This document shows positions 52,715 through 61,898 of a stretch of DNA of 64,000 nt, one piece after another. Every line of letters starts with the position of its first letter. Position 1 is the stretch's first letter. The translations under genes and the position numbers were made by a program. The stretch is from Verrucomicrobiaceae bacterium (GTDB lineage Bacteria > Verrucomicrobiota > Verrucomicrobiia > Verrucomicrobiales > Verrucomicrobiaceae), in the NCBI GenBank assembly GCA_027489965.1, contig JAIXZA010000136.1, positions 58,356-122,355 of the forward strand, given 5' to 3'. A model generated the notes under the pieces. The model searched no databases and had not been told where the DNA came from. It saw nothing but the letters and a program-made list of their open reading frames with translations.

Positions 52715-53404
52715 ATGAATTTAATTCGAAATTCGGCATCTAAGCCCAGCCAGAATTCCCCGCGACTGACCGCGTTAGTTGAAGACGATCCTGTTTACCG
52801 TGCTTACATGACAAGCTTGATCAATTCAGCACCCAATGTGGAGCTGGTTCATGCTTGGGATAGTGCTGAGGCCTTGCTTGCCGATACAAGTTTTTTTCGG
52901 GTTGAACTTCTCTTTATTGACCTGGAGCTACCAGGCATGTCTGGACTGGAATTGATCTCACGCTTGAACAAGCTGAAAGATCCTCCGAGTTGTGTGGTGC
53001 TTACCTCTTCGCTTAAACCTGAGGACATTATGTCTGCTATTCGTGGTGGTGCATCAGGCTACCTGGTGAAGAGTTCGGATCCGCAAACTTTCTTGGAGAG
53101 CCTTAAACAGGTGATGCTGGACGGTGTCACCCTGAGCCCGCTGATTGCGCGCTTATTGATTGATGAATTTCGTGGTTTACCCGCTCAACCTGTAGGTCGG
53201 CAACTGCAACTGGAAGCGCTCACACCTCGTGAACGCCAAGTGCTTGACAGCATGGCCAGATATGGAAGCGCCAAGGGCATGGGGGAGGCACTGGGCCTCA
53301 GTCATGAAACTGTGCGTGTTCATATGAAAAAAATCTATCAGAAGTTACACGTGAAGTCGAAGTCCGAAGCACTGGCGGTGCTGGCGCAGGAAAGTCAAAA
53401 GTGA
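52715..53404 (+). CDS. NarL/FixJ-type response regulator
   Basis: A receiver domain (LVEDD, phospho-acceptor D69 in LLFIDLELPG, VLTSS, Lys in YLVKSSD) and a LuxR-type HTH (LTPRERQVLDSMARYGSAKGMGEALGLSHETVRVHMKKIYQKLHVKS). 229 residues. Its stop is 1 base from the 3' end of the convergent hybrid kinase, for which it is an obvious partner. A paralogue with the same VR(V/A)H(M/L)KKIYQKLHV end lies at 61183-61866 on the other side of the locus. Confidence 0.92.
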   Translation: MNLIRNSASKPSQNSPRLTALVEDDPVYRAYMTSLINSAPNVELVHAWDSAEALLADTSFFRVELLFIDLELPGMSGLELISRLNKLKDPPSCVVLTSSLKPEDIMSAIRGGASGYLVKSSDPQTFLESLKQVMLDGVTLSPLIARLLIDEFRGLPAQPVGRQLQLEALTPRERQVLDSMARYGSAKGMGEALGLSHETVRVHMKKIYQKLHVKSKSEALAVLAQESQK

Positions 53405-53405
53405 T

Positions 53406-56400
53406 TCACCCTGCAGCCATGCTTCGCTGAAGCTGCGTCACGGAATGTTGAAGATGATGACTGAATTCTTCAAGCATACTTGGAGGAACACACTTGTCCT
53501 TCAGGATGGAGGTCTCCACTGCCACACTGGAGTCAACGAGTGCACGTAAGCCAAAAATGGAGCTGGCTCCACGTAAGGCATGCACTTCCTTACGTGCCGC
53601 ATCTGTCTCATCGCGCTTCAGCGCGGTTATGAGCCGTAAATGCCTTGCAGGTGCCTCCTCTAGCCAGATGTCTGCCAGAGCACGGGCTTCCGCCGCGCCG
53701 ATCTGTTTTGTCAGCATGGCCAGAGGATCTTCCACGGGCGTCGTCGTCTTTCCGACACTCGCATCCTCTGTGTCTGACTTCTTTGCGATCTCCGCCAGCA
53801 GACGCTCGAGCATTTGGGCACCAAAGGGCTTGGAGAGATGCTCGTCCATGCCTGAGGCCAAACAGCGCTCTCTTGCTTCAGGCAGTGCGCTAGCTGTCAT
53901 CGCGAATATTTTGCAGCGTTTCCGCCCTTGTTGCTTGCCATAACGCTTCTCCCACTGCCGTATTTTCATTGTGGCCATATGACCATCCATGACTGGCATC
54001 TGGCAGTCCATCAGCACGGCGTCAAAAGTTTGCTTTTTGAAAGCAGCCACGGCCTCCTTGCCATTCTCGGCCACCACCACTTTGCAGCCGAGTTCATCCA
54101 GCAGTAGGCAGGCTAAGCGCGCATTGATGCGGTTGTCTTCGGCGACAAGCACATTGAGGCCCAGTGACAGCCGGCGGGGTGAGTCTGTGGTATCTTCTGC
54201 AAGTGCCGTATTGAGCCAGACCGCCTTTCTCAGGGCGCGGCGGTGTAGAGGTAGCGTGACTGTTGGTCTCTCCGCGAGGGGAATGCCCTCGGCATGGACT
54301 CCTGATCCGATCAGAACGACCTGTTTTAAATCCCAGGGTGCCTCTTTGGATTCCGGCGCGTCCATTTTCCCTATCAAGGGTATCCAAGAAGAATCAGCGA
54401 CCAACACATCATTGGACGCACGGCTTTTGGCCAGAAATTTGGCAATTTGCGGACGCTTCAATTCTTGGAAACTTATGCCAGGAGCAGCTAGCGCGGTGCG
54501 GATGCTTTCCCTCATGCGTGGGGAACCGTGAGCGATCCAGACCTGTTGCTGCGTTGATGGCCGTCTTGGCTGCTGATCAGGCGCGGCCCGAAGGGGCACG
54601 CGGAACCAGAACTGCGAGCCGTGTCCGGCCGTACTCTCGACTCCAATGGTCCCGCCCATGGCGTGTGCCAGTTTTTTGCAAATGGCCAGTCCAAGACCCG
54701 TGCCGCCAAAGCGGCGTGACTGGGAGCTGTCCACTTGACTGAAAGGTTGGAACAAGCGGTCATGCGCCGCTTCTGGCAGGCCGATGCCTGTGTCTTCGAC
54801 TCGAAACTCGATTTCCCCGCCTACCACGGACACGCGCAGAGTGACATATCCCTTGTCTGTAAATTTGACCGCGTTGCCAACTAAGTTGAGCAAGACTTGG
54901 CGCAGGCGTCCCGCGTCTCCTTGGATCACCTCCGGCAGTTCGGGCGCAAGGATGGCGGTCAGTTCCAGCCCTTTTGAGGAGGCTTCGTGGTGGAGTAGAT
55001 CTGCCACGCCTTCGATCACTTCGTCCAGCACCACAGGCTGCTCACAGAGTTCGATCTGGCCAGCCTCGATCTTTGCAAAGTTGAGGATGTCATCAATGAT
55101 ATTGATCAGCGCACTGCCGCTCTGAAGAACGGCATCCACCATCTCTGTCTGTCGTGCATCCAGGCGACTCATCTTCAGAAGTCCGGTCATGCCGATAACC
55201 CCGTTCATTGGAGTGCGGATTTCATGGCTCATCATCGCCAAGAAGTCACTCTTGGCACTATTAGCGGCCTCCGCTTTATCACGTGCAGCACGCAGCTCTT
55301 CCTCGATCTGGCTGCGGCGTTCATTTTCGCGCCTAGCCACGATCATGCTATTCACAGCAGCTAGGAATGGATCCAGCTCGCGGAGTCCGTTGTTATCATA
55401 TCCATCGGGGCAGTTGGCCAGACCGATGAGCCCCACCATTTCCAACCCGTTGTACACTGGCAGGCCTAAGTAGGAGTGAATCGGGGGATGCCCGGCTGGC
55501 AGTTCGTGGCGGCGCCGATCGTTTACGGCAGCATTGGCGATCACCACATCCCTCGTCACCAGGGCTTGTCCAAAAAGTGAATTCAGATTGCGAAACTCAA
55601 GTCCTTGTAACGCTGTTGGCTGCATTTTTTCCCGAATTTCGTCACTCCATGCGGTCTCTGTGATGGAATAAGAGCGGAGAAAAGGCTGGCCCTGCGGGTC
55701 CATTAAAACTTCGGCGATAAAGCCAAAGCCACTGTGGGTGTGCCGCACGACGACGTCTAGCAGCTCGCTAAATACAGGTCCCACTTCTGTGGTGCCGATG
55801 AAGTGTTCCTGTGCAGCGCGGATGCCATTGAGCAGTTCTCCACGCCGTTTTGATGCCTCTTCGGACTGTTTGCGGATGTGGATGTCCATCTGCGTGCCGA
55901 TCATTCGCTCAGGTTTGTCGTCCTTGGTGCGGGAGACGATGCGCCCCACGTCCTGTACCCACTTCCACGAGCCATCTTTGCAGCGCAGGCGATGCTCGCA
56001 GATGTAGTCGGGCGTTTCGCCACTGAGGCACTTGTTCATCGCCTCCATCACGAATGGGAGATCGTCTGGATGAACATGTGAGGCCCAGCTATCCACGTGC
56101 TGCGGCCAATCACCTGGCTCGTATCCGAGCATTTGCTGCAAGCGATCGGTGTAGAGAACATGGCCGCTGATGATGTTCCAGTCCCAGACACCCAGGCCGT
56201 TGTTTTGCAGGGCAAAGTGCCAGCGTTCTTCGGTTTTCTGCAAAGTATGCTGGGCCTCCACCAGCTCTGTGATGTCCAGCACCGTGCCGAGGATCTCGCG
56301 CACTTTTCCGCTAGCATCATGGCTCGCTTCCGCACTGCTGCGGAGGTGGCGCATCTCACCGTTCGGGCGGGTGATGCGGTACGTGATCGTCATTGGTTCT

Positions 56401-58364
56401 CCGGTTTTCCCCACGGAGTCAATGAATTGCATCACTTTATCAAAGTCGTCTGGGTGGGTGGCGCGGCGGCATAATTCCATGTTCGCCTCCACATTGCCGG
56501 GCTCGTAGCCATAGATGCGGTATTTCTCATCGGACCAATGCAAGGATCCGGTGGCTAAATCGAGGCTCCAGTTGCCAAGATGCGAAATACGCTGAGCCTG
56601 CTTGTAGGCGTCCTCAGTTTGGACTTTGTCCGTTACATCCTGCATCGTGCCAACTAGGCGGCAGGGCACATTGTCTGCATCTAATTCGGCTGTCGCCAGA
56701 GTATGCACGTGGCGGATCTCACCGCTCGGTCTGGTCACACGATAGCTCACCTCCTGGCTCTCTGCGGTCTGAGCCACTGACTCCAATACCTTCAAAAAGC
56801 GCGGCAGATCCTCCGCAATCACACAGGACCTCACGTGTTCCAGCGTTGGTTCAAAGCTCTGTGGCGCAAAGCCGTAGATACGGTATTTCTCATCTGACCA
56901 AGAGAGGGCGTTGGTGCGCAGATCCCATTCCCAAGTGCCTAGGTGGGCCAGCCGCTGGCCTTCGTTCATGGCGCGTTCGCTTTTGCGCAGTTCCTCTTCC
57001 GCCTCCAGGCGCTTGAGCATGAGACCCAGCTGGCGTCCGATGTAGTTGAGCGCCCCGAGAAGGTCTGGATCAGGAGCATCCAGCTGAAAGCTCATAAACT
57101 CCAGCACGCCACGAACCTGGCCGTCCACATGCACTGGCAGGGCTGCCGCGGCCGCGATTCCGCACTCAGTGGCGGCGGCACGGCGGGGGCAATTGTCGTC
57201 CTTACTCAGATCGGTAATCCAATGACTCGTGCGGGTCTCCCAGACTCTGCCGGGCAGCCCCAATCCTAGAGTAAAGCTGAGCTCTTGGGAAGCCTGAACG
57301 AACGGCTGCACTTGCGCCCCATCGGATTGCCATTGGTGGGCTATTTCCAGCACCTCCTGGCTGCTGCTCGGGACCCACCAGGAAGCAAAGGTTGCGTTCA
57401 ACTGCTCGGCTAAAGCCGTAAGCATTTTGGGAATCAAGGCGTCCGATTTCACCCCGCTGGTAATCACCTTGGCTGCGGCTGTCTCTAGTTGGCGGCGTAT
57501 TTCATTACGCTTCACGCCTGAAACATCGGCCTGGACCGCCATGAAATGTGTCGTTTTGCCGTGGGCGTCCTTGATTGGCTGAACCTCGATGTTCACCCAA
57601 TACGAACTACCGTCCTTCCGGTAGTTTAGGATTTCTGTGTAAAATCCTTCACCAGCAATGAGTTTGTTCCCCATTTCTTCGGCGACTTGCGGGTTCGTGA
57701 GGGGGCCTTGTAAAAACGATCCAGGCTTCAGCCCACACACCTCATGGAGCATCCAGCCCGTCATGCGTTCAAAGGCTTCATTGACCCATTCAATGTGGCC
57801 GGCATGGTCAGCTAGGATCACGGCATTATCTGTGCGTTCCGCTACCATTGCCAGTTTGCGCGACTCGGCTTCCTTTTCGATCAGTCTCGATTGGCTGATC
57901 TTCAGACGATCGTTGATCATCTTTAACTCTTTGTTGGCGATGCGGTACACCTGCGTCACCTGGAGTAAATCTTGAGTCGAATCGTGCGGAGCAAAATCAG
58001 CAAGAGACATGTTCAGGCGATCCAGTTCATCTGGGGTCTCCAGCCAAGGAGAGCCCAGAAAAACGTCCATGGCCATCTCTGATAAATGCATCACCTGGCC
58101 GCGCATCAGCATTCCTGTTTCATGATGTTTCAGCAGTAGCAGCTTGCCGTGGTGTCTGCGGATCCACTCCGTACTCAGCACGCCCTTCGGTCTCTCCAGA
58201 TTGAAGACTTGGTCAACTCGCGTGCCCACCATGACATCCGTCGCGGTACGCGCTAGCGAAGGACCAACACGTAGAATCTCCATGCTGTCGTCCCATGCAA
58301 AAAGAAACGGGAAAGCTTCTTCTACCTGCAACCACGGCATGTGTGGCATTTTATCGGTGATCAT
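53406..58364 (-). CDS. HNOBA-PAS-GAF hybrid histidine kinase with receiver and Hpt domains
   Basis: 1652 residues. The start (FPFLFAWDDSMEILRVGPSLART ... MRGQVMHLSEMAMDVFLGSPWL, then a coiled coil to about 170) matches the H-NOX-associated HNOBA domain. Then come PAS (about 173-285, FLQG but no LOV cysteine), GAF (about 300-450), three PAS domains (about 475, 595 and 713 onward; two share SDEKYRIYG), and a second GAF (about 845-990). HisKA follows with H1047 in MMSHEIRTP, then HATPase (N box near 1158), a degenerate receiver (about 1290-1400), a receiver with D1452, and Hpt with a likely His near 1594. No membrane segment. It should relay the H-NOX state through its own receiver and Hpt to a separate regulator. 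It overlaps the H-NOX gene by 4 bases. Confidence 0.9.
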   Translation of the reverse strand: MITDKMPHMPWLQVEEAFPFLFAWDDSMEILRVGPSLARTATDVMVGTRVDQVFNLERPKGVLSTEWIRRHHGKLLLLKHHETGMLMRGQVMHLSEMAMDVFLGSPWLETPDELDRLNMSLADFAPHDSTQDLLQVTQVYRIANKELKMINDRLKISQSRLIEKEAESRKLAMVAERTDNAVILADHAGHIEWVNEAFERMTGWMLHEVCGLKPGSFLQGPLTNPQVAEEMGNKLIAGEGFYTEILNYRKDGSSYWVNIEVQPIKDAHGKTTHFMAVQADVSGVKRNEIRRQLETAAAKVITSGVKSDALIPKMLTALAEQLNATFASWWVPSSSQEVLEIAHQWQSDGAQVQPFVQASQELSFTLGLGLPGRVWETRTSHWITDLSKDDNCPRRAAATECGIAAAAALPVHVDGQVRGVLEFMSFQLDAPDPDLLGALNYIGRQLGLMLKRLEAEEELRKSERAMNEGQRLAHLGTWEWDLRTNALSWSDEKYRIYGFAPQSFEPTLEHVRSCVIAEDLPRFLKVLESVAQTAESQEVSYRVTRPSGEIRHVHTLATAELDADNVPCRLVGTMQDVTDKVQTEDAYKQAQRISHLGNWSLDLATGSLHWSDEKYRIYGYEPGNVEANMELCRRATHPDDFDKVMQFIDSVGKTGEPMTITYRITRPNGEMRHLRSSAEASHDASGKVREILGTVLDITELVEAQHTLQKTEERWHFALQNNGLGVWDWNIISGHVLYTDRLQQMLGYEPGDWPQHVDSWASHVHPDDLPFVMEAMNKCLSGETPDYICEHRLRCKDGSWKWVQDVGRIVSRTKDDKPERMIGTQMDIHIRKQSEEASKRRGELLNGIRAAQEHFIGTTEVGPVFSELLDVVVRHTHSGFGFIAEVLMDPQGQPFLRSYSITETAWSDEIREKMQPTALQGLEFRNLNSLFGQALVTRDVVIANAAVNDRRRHELPAGHPPIHSYLGLPVYNGLEMVGLIGLANCPDGYDNNGLRELDPFLAAVNSMIVARRENERRSQIEEELRAARDKAEAANSAKSDFLAMMSHEIRTPMNGVIGMTGLLKMSRLDARQTEMVDAVLQSGSALINIIDDILNFAKIEAGQIELCEQPVVLDEVIEGVADLLHHEASSKGLELTAILAPELPEVIQGDAGRLRQVLLNLVGNAVKFTDKGYVTLRVSVVGGEIEFRVEDTGIGLPEAAHDRLFQPFSQVDSSQSRRFGGTGLGLAICKKLAHAMGGTIGVESTAGHGSQFWFRVPLRAAPDQQPRRPSTQQQVWIAHGSPRMRESIRTALAAPGISFQELKRPQIAKFLAKSRASNDVLVADSSWIPLIGKMDAPESKEAPWDLKQVVLIGSGVHAEGIPLAERPTVTLPLHRRALRKAVWLNTALAEDTTDSPRRLSLGLNVLVAEDNRINARLACLLLDELGCKVVVAENGKEAVAAFKKQTFDAVLMDCQMPVMDGHMATMKIRQWEKRYGKQQGRKRCKIFAMTASALPEARERCLASGMDEHLSKPFGAQMLERLLAEIAKKSDTEDASVGKTTTPVEDPLAMLTKQIGAAEARALADIWLEEAPARHLRLITALKRDETDAARKEVHALRGASSIFGLRALVDSSVAVETSILKDKCVPPSMLEEFSHHLQHSVTQLQRSMAAG

Positions 58365-58921
58365 GCTGTTTTGACTTCGCTCCAGGCAACGTGAAAGACA
58401 TCGTGATCGGCACCTTCATCCACCTTTTCTTCATGCTTAATGCTCACACTGACTTCATACATTTCCCCCAGACCTTCGAGCAGGCCAATCATAAAGGCCG
58501 AAAGTCCACGGCGATGGCTGTGGTAGTGGAGCCGCAGATCCGTCTCCCTCACTTCAGTACATTCAAACGTCGGCGGCTTGAGTGCTGGAAACATCATCAC
58601 GACTCGCGTGTGAAAGTTGGGCAGATTGATCAAGAATTCTCCAAGCGTACGTCCGCCGTTTTTCATCAGATGGCCATAGTTTTTGAGCGCCGTGTCTAGG
58701 ACCCACCAGCGACCGAAGAGCTTAAGAATATCGCCAGCAGGCTGATCAAGCACTTCAGAGGCCGCGCCCACTAGCCTGTACGTTAACTCGTCTGGGTAGG
58801 ACTCGTTGGAAATGAAGATTTCATCTTCGACGCCTGCTTTGGATTTGACCCGCAGCCAAGTTTCTTCGCCGTGATTTGTCACAATCAGATCCATGATTGC
58901 GCTGTTGACCATTCCGTACAT
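58361..58921 (-). CDS. H-NOX haem gas-sensor protein
   Basis: 186 residues that match H-NOX throughout: MYGMVNSAIMDLI at the start, YPDELTYRLVGAASEVL, the proximal haem ligand H104 in LPNFHTRV, FPALKPPTF, and the haem-propionate motif YHSHR (Y133, S135, R137 of YxSxR). These proteins bind NO, and sometimes O2, on ferrous haem and pass the signal to a partner. Here the partner is the overlapping HNOBA kinase. The stop overlaps the kinase ATG, so the two are co-translated. The promoter region upstream carries two GGGTTAACCC palindromes shared with the divergent DUF3050 gene. Whether it is NO-only or also O2-binding cannot be told from sequence by eye. Confidence 0.94.
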   Translation of the reverse strand: MYGMVNSAIMDLIVTNHGEETWLRVKSKAGVEDEIFISNESYPDELTYRLVGAASEVLDQPAGDILKLFGRWWVLDTALKNYGHLMKNGGRTLGEFLINLPNFHTRVVMMFPALKPPTFECTEVRETDLRLHYHSHRRGLSAFMIGLLEGLGEMYEVSVSIKHEEKVDEGADHDVFHVAWSEVKTA

Positions 58922-58965
58922 GAGATGAAAAAGGGCTTATTGTTGTAGTTGAGCAGTTGAGGCTA

Positions 58966-58975
58966 GGGTTAACCC
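58966..58975. promoter_or_regulatory. GGGTTAACCC palindrome, H-NOX side
   Basis: A perfect 10-bp palindrome 45 bases upstream of the H-NOX start codon. AGGCTAG immediately precedes it. It is identical in core to the site at 59013-59026. Confidence 0.6.
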
Positions 58976-59012
58976 AAGCTAAATGCCTAACTCCCTGACG
59001 GGTAATCATTTT

Positions 59013-59026
59013 TTGGGTTAACCCAA
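59013..59026. promoter_or_regulatory. TTGGGTTAACCCAA palindrome, DUF3050 side
   Basis: A perfect 14-bp palindrome, 47 bases from the first site (centre to centre close to 49). It lies between the divergent H-NOX and DUF3050 genes. Half-sites GGGTAAT (about 58999) and GGTAAC (about 59039) lie nearby. Confidence 0.65.
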
Positions 59027-59162
59027 TTAGATTATTGTGGTAACAAGCCTTTAATAATAGGCGGCAAAGGTAAAGAGGGCATTTGTGTTAAGCGTCAGAT
59101 TGCCATGAATGGCGGCAGAATCAGGGTCATCTGAAGTGGACTTGAAAACGTAAACCGAAAAC

Positions 59163-59978
59163 ATGTCAGATTCATTGAGTAACCAATTCAAAAGCTCGGA
59201 GTTAAGCGATTTCCAACACAACTTGGCCATTTCCATTGCCGCTGACCGCAGGGCTCTGCTAGAGCATCGGCTTTATGGTCAGTTGCAAACACTGGAGAAC
59301 CTCACGGCCTTCATGGAGCACCATGCGTTTGCGGTTTGGGATTTCATGTCGCTGCTGAAGGCGCTGCAAGCGCGCCTCACCTGTGTCGATGTGCCATGGC
59401 GTCCCGTTGGAAATGCCCAAGTGCGTCGGCTGGTCAATGAGATCGTCCTTGGCGAAGAGAGTGATGTCTTGCCTGCCGGTGGTGCCGCGAGTCATTTCGA
59501 ACTTTATTTGCAGGCCATGCAGGAGGCAGGTGCTGATACAAGTCAGATGAACCAGTTCATTCAGCAGCTGGAATCTGGTAAGACCGTGGCGGAGTCTCTC
59601 GAACAGGCCTCTGTATCGCCTGCGGTGGCGGCCTTTGTTCGACAAACGTTTGCAGTCATTGGACGTGGACGTCCGCATGAAATTGCGGCTGCTTTCACCT
59701 ACGGGCGTGAGGATTTGATTCCCGAAATGTTCACCCAGCTCGTGCATGGCCTGGATCGACAATTTCCCGGTAAGGTCGCCACCTTGCGCTACTACTTAGA
59801 ACGCCATATCGCTCTAGATGGCGACGAACACGGAGAAATGGGTCGGCAAATGGTGGCGCTGCTTTGTGATGGCGACGCTAGCCGCCAACAGGAGGCTACG
59901 CAGGCTGCTGTGGATGCCCTGAGGTCGCGCATTAGGCTCTGGGATGGCATCGCGCAGGCCCTGGAGACAGCGAAGTAA
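59163..59978 (+). CDS. DUF3050 family protein (haem-oxygenase-like fold)
   Basis: 271 residues with the DUF3050 pattern: LLEHRLYGQLQTLENLTAFMEHHAFAVWDFMSLLKALQ, CVDVPWRP, RLVNEIVLGEESD (about 89-101), SHFELYLQAM (H111), GREDLIPEMF (about 181-190) and YYLERHIALDGDEHG (about 210-224). The many conserved His and acidic residues resemble the ligand set of haem-oxygenase-like di-iron oxidases, to which this all-helical family has been compared; metal binding here is inferred. The substrate is unknown. It is divergent from H-NOX with shared palindromes, and convergent with the HExxH gene 62 bases away, so it is a likely target of the gas-sensing system. Confidence 0.85.
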   Translation: MSDSLSNQFKSSELSDFQHNLAISIAADRRALLEHRLYGQLQTLENLTAFMEHHAFAVWDFMSLLKALQARLTCVDVPWRPVGNAQVRRLVNEIVLGEESDVLPAGGAASHFELYLQAMQEAGADTSQMNQFIQQLESGKTVAESLEQASVSPAVAAFVRQTFAVIGRGRPHEIAAAFTYGREDLIPEMFTQLVHGLDRQFPGKVATLRYYLERHIALDGDEHGEMGRQMVALLCDGDASRQQEATQAAVDALRSRIRLWDGIAQALETAK

Positions 59979-60040
59979 CGGAAGCTCTGTTTGAAGCAGG
60001 ATCGGTTTACGGCCGCAACTCTAAGCTGATCGCGCCGATT

Positions 60041-61069
60041 TTAGTTCGAAGAAAGTGAATCAAGCAAGGTTTGCCCATAGCGGGTGGGCTTCATGAACTC
60101 TTTTAAGACCGCTAGGCCAGCCTCAAACTGAGTGTTAAACTCTTGCAAAGCGTCACCGAGATTCAGCTCTGGAAATTGAGCCTGCAGCCGCGCATGTACC
60201 CGCTTGTTGCGTGAGAGTACAAAGGTGGCATGCAGCACCTGAAACATCGGACGCGGATCGGGTCGGATGGGCGAGCGATTGATTTCATTGGGATTCTGCA
60301 ACAAAGGATCAAAAGCCATCAGGGCATTCAGATGCAAATGGGAGCACTCATGCACCAGGTGCTCCAGGAACCAAGCCAAGGCATTTTCATGACCTGGGGC
60401 TTTTAGCCAGATGGCTCCAAAGGCTTTGGGCGTGCTCAAGCCTTCAATGCCGCGTCCGTCGAACAGTTTGACGATCCCAACATGAGTTTGAATTTCAGCG
60501 TGCATTTCCTCATCCACTTGTCGGATGAGATCCAGTGCTTGGATCAAAGCTTCTTGATAAGGACTCAGATCCTCTTCCAGAAGCGGAAAAACCTCCAAGC
60601 CTGCCACTCCCGCGACCTGAGTGTTTCTGATTTCTCGGAGCAGGGGAGCCTCCCAGTCTTGGGTCGCCACAGATTCTAAGAGGCAGCCTTCAGAATACCA
60701 CTGTTCCGGCTTGTCATGGATCCATGCTTGGAGAGTGTCATAGACTCCATAGCCATCTTCATGGGTCATGGCATCCATCAGCGCAGCAAGACGTGCCACC
60801 ATGCGTGGAGACAGCCGCCTTTCCAGATCCAGTTGCTCGACACGTTTCAACAATCCGAGAAGGTCTCGACCCACTCCTTCGGCAGCGGCCGCAAGCGCCA
60901 TTGTTGACTGCGTTTGCCAGAACCGCCGCCAAATCTTGGCCAAGGCAGCCGCCACACTGGCAGAGGGCTCCCATGTAAACCAATGATCACCCAGTCCCGC
61001 AGCGGACATGGATGGATCACCAGGTGCGGAAATCATCGAAACAGGAGGGTAGCTGGAAACCATGCTCAT
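60041..61069 (-). CDS. HExxH-motif putative peptide-modification protein
   Basis: 342 residues. The diagnostic part is EHLVHECSHLHLNALMAF (HECSH at 240-244), then INRSPIRPDPRPMFQVLHATF, where H280 is a likely third metal ligand. This resembles the HExxH putative peptide-modification family (TIGR04267 as I know it), whose members occur in RiPP loci. It is not an ordinary peptidase fold by eye. The N-terminal 150 residues are helical with no motif. No precursor-peptide-like small gene was found in the adjoining gaps. It is convergent with the DUF3050 gene and lies 113 bases downstream, on the same strand, of a NarL-type regulator gene. Confidence 0.75.
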   Translation of the reverse strand: MSMVSSYPPVSMISAPGDPSMSAAGLGDHWFTWEPSASVAAALAKIWRRFWQTQSTMALAAAAEGVGRDLLGLLKRVEQLDLERRLSPRMVARLAALMDAMTHEDGYGVYDTLQAWIHDKPEQWYSEGCLLESVATQDWEAPLLREIRNTQVAGVAGLEVFPLLEEDLSPYQEALIQALDLIRQVDEEMHAEIQTHVGIVKLFDGRGIEGLSTPKAFGAIWLKAPGHENALAWFLEHLVHECSHLHLNALMAFDPLLQNPNEINRSPIRPDPRPMFQVLHATFVLSRNKRVHARLQAQFPELNLGDALQEFNTQFEAGLAVLKEFMKPTRYGQTLLDSLSSN

Positions 61070-61182
61070 CGCTTAAATCTAGAATGGGGGACGTTTATTT
61101 TTGGCCTGGCTTGCAATCAGTCTGATGAAAGCGCAGGTCTAGCGAGCATCGTTGGGGGAGTGTGTCTTTCGGCTTGACCGAT

Positions 61183-61866
61183 TCAGACCACCGCATGGGT
61201 GCTTTGACCACCTTCTTTGACAAAGCGGCCCACTGCACCCTCACGTGAATTAACGTGCAGTTTCTGGTAGATTTTTTTCAAGTGGGCCCTCACCGTTTCG
61301 TAGCTCAGCGCGAGATCATGGCCGATTTCTTTGGGGGTCTTTCCAGACGCTTGGTTTTGGAGGATTTCCAATTCCCGTTTGGTCAAGACTTTGAGGCTCG
61401 GTTTCTTCACATCAACGGATGAGACATTGCGGAACTCCTCCATCAAAAAACGTGCGACCAGAGGACTGAGCGCTGATCCATCGTTAGCGACAGCGCGAAT
61501 GCCCTCCAGCAGTTCATTCGGGGTGGCGTCTTTCATCAAGTAGCCTGAGGCTCCTTGGCGCAGACAATCGTGCATGTCCTGGGGATCACACGAAGCCGTG
61601 AGAACGACGCAGGTAAGATAAGGCCTAAACAGTTTCAATCGGCGTATCAGGGATGCCCCACTTTCCTTTGGCAGATCCAGGTCTACCAGCATGATATCTG
61701 CAGGGACCTCTCTTCCTTCATTCCAAAATTCTTCTGCACTGCCCCAATGCCCGACAAGTTCAAGTTCCTCTTGCCGACTGATCATCTCCACAAGCAGCAT
61801 TCGGGTGAATCGTTCATCCTCGATAACACCGATTTTAACGATTTTTTTGGGTAGTTCTTCTGTCAT
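61183..61866 (-). CDS. NarL/FixJ-type response regulator
   Basis: A receiver (VIEDE, phospho-acceptor D62 in MLVDLDLP, VLTAS, Lys in YLMKDAT) and a LuxR HTH (LTKRELEILQNQASGKTPKEIGHDLALSYETVRAHLKKIYQKLHVNS). 227 residues. It is a paralogue of the regulator at 52715-53404, with a near-identical recognition-helix end. Both probably take phosphate from the 1652-residue hybrid kinase or compete for it. It may be co-transcribed with the HExxH gene downstream and the CxxC-repeat gene 32 bases upstream. Confidence 0.92.
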   Translation of the reverse strand: MTEELPKKIVKIGVIEDERFTRMLLVEMISRQEELELVGHWGSAEEFWNEGREVPADIMLVDLDLPKESGASLIRRLKLFRPYLTCVVLTASCDPQDMHDCLRQGASGYLMKDATPNELLEGIRAVANDGSALSPLVARFLMEEFRNVSSVDVKKPSLKVLTKRELEILQNQASGKTPKEIGHDLALSYETVRAHLKKIYQKLHVNSREGAVGRFVKEGGQSTHAVV

Positions 61867-61898
61867 TATCTGATAATTCCTACAATTGGCTAACCTGC

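Noticed and set aside
59051..59236. 61-residue minus-strand frame between H-NOX and DUF3050, considered as a precursor peptide
   Set aside because: It overlaps the DUF3050 start antisense, has no leader/core pattern and no Gly-Gly or Cys/Ser-rich core.
61070..61182. Gap beside the HExxH gene searched for a RiPP precursor
   Set aside because: Only a frame of a few codons exists on either strand.
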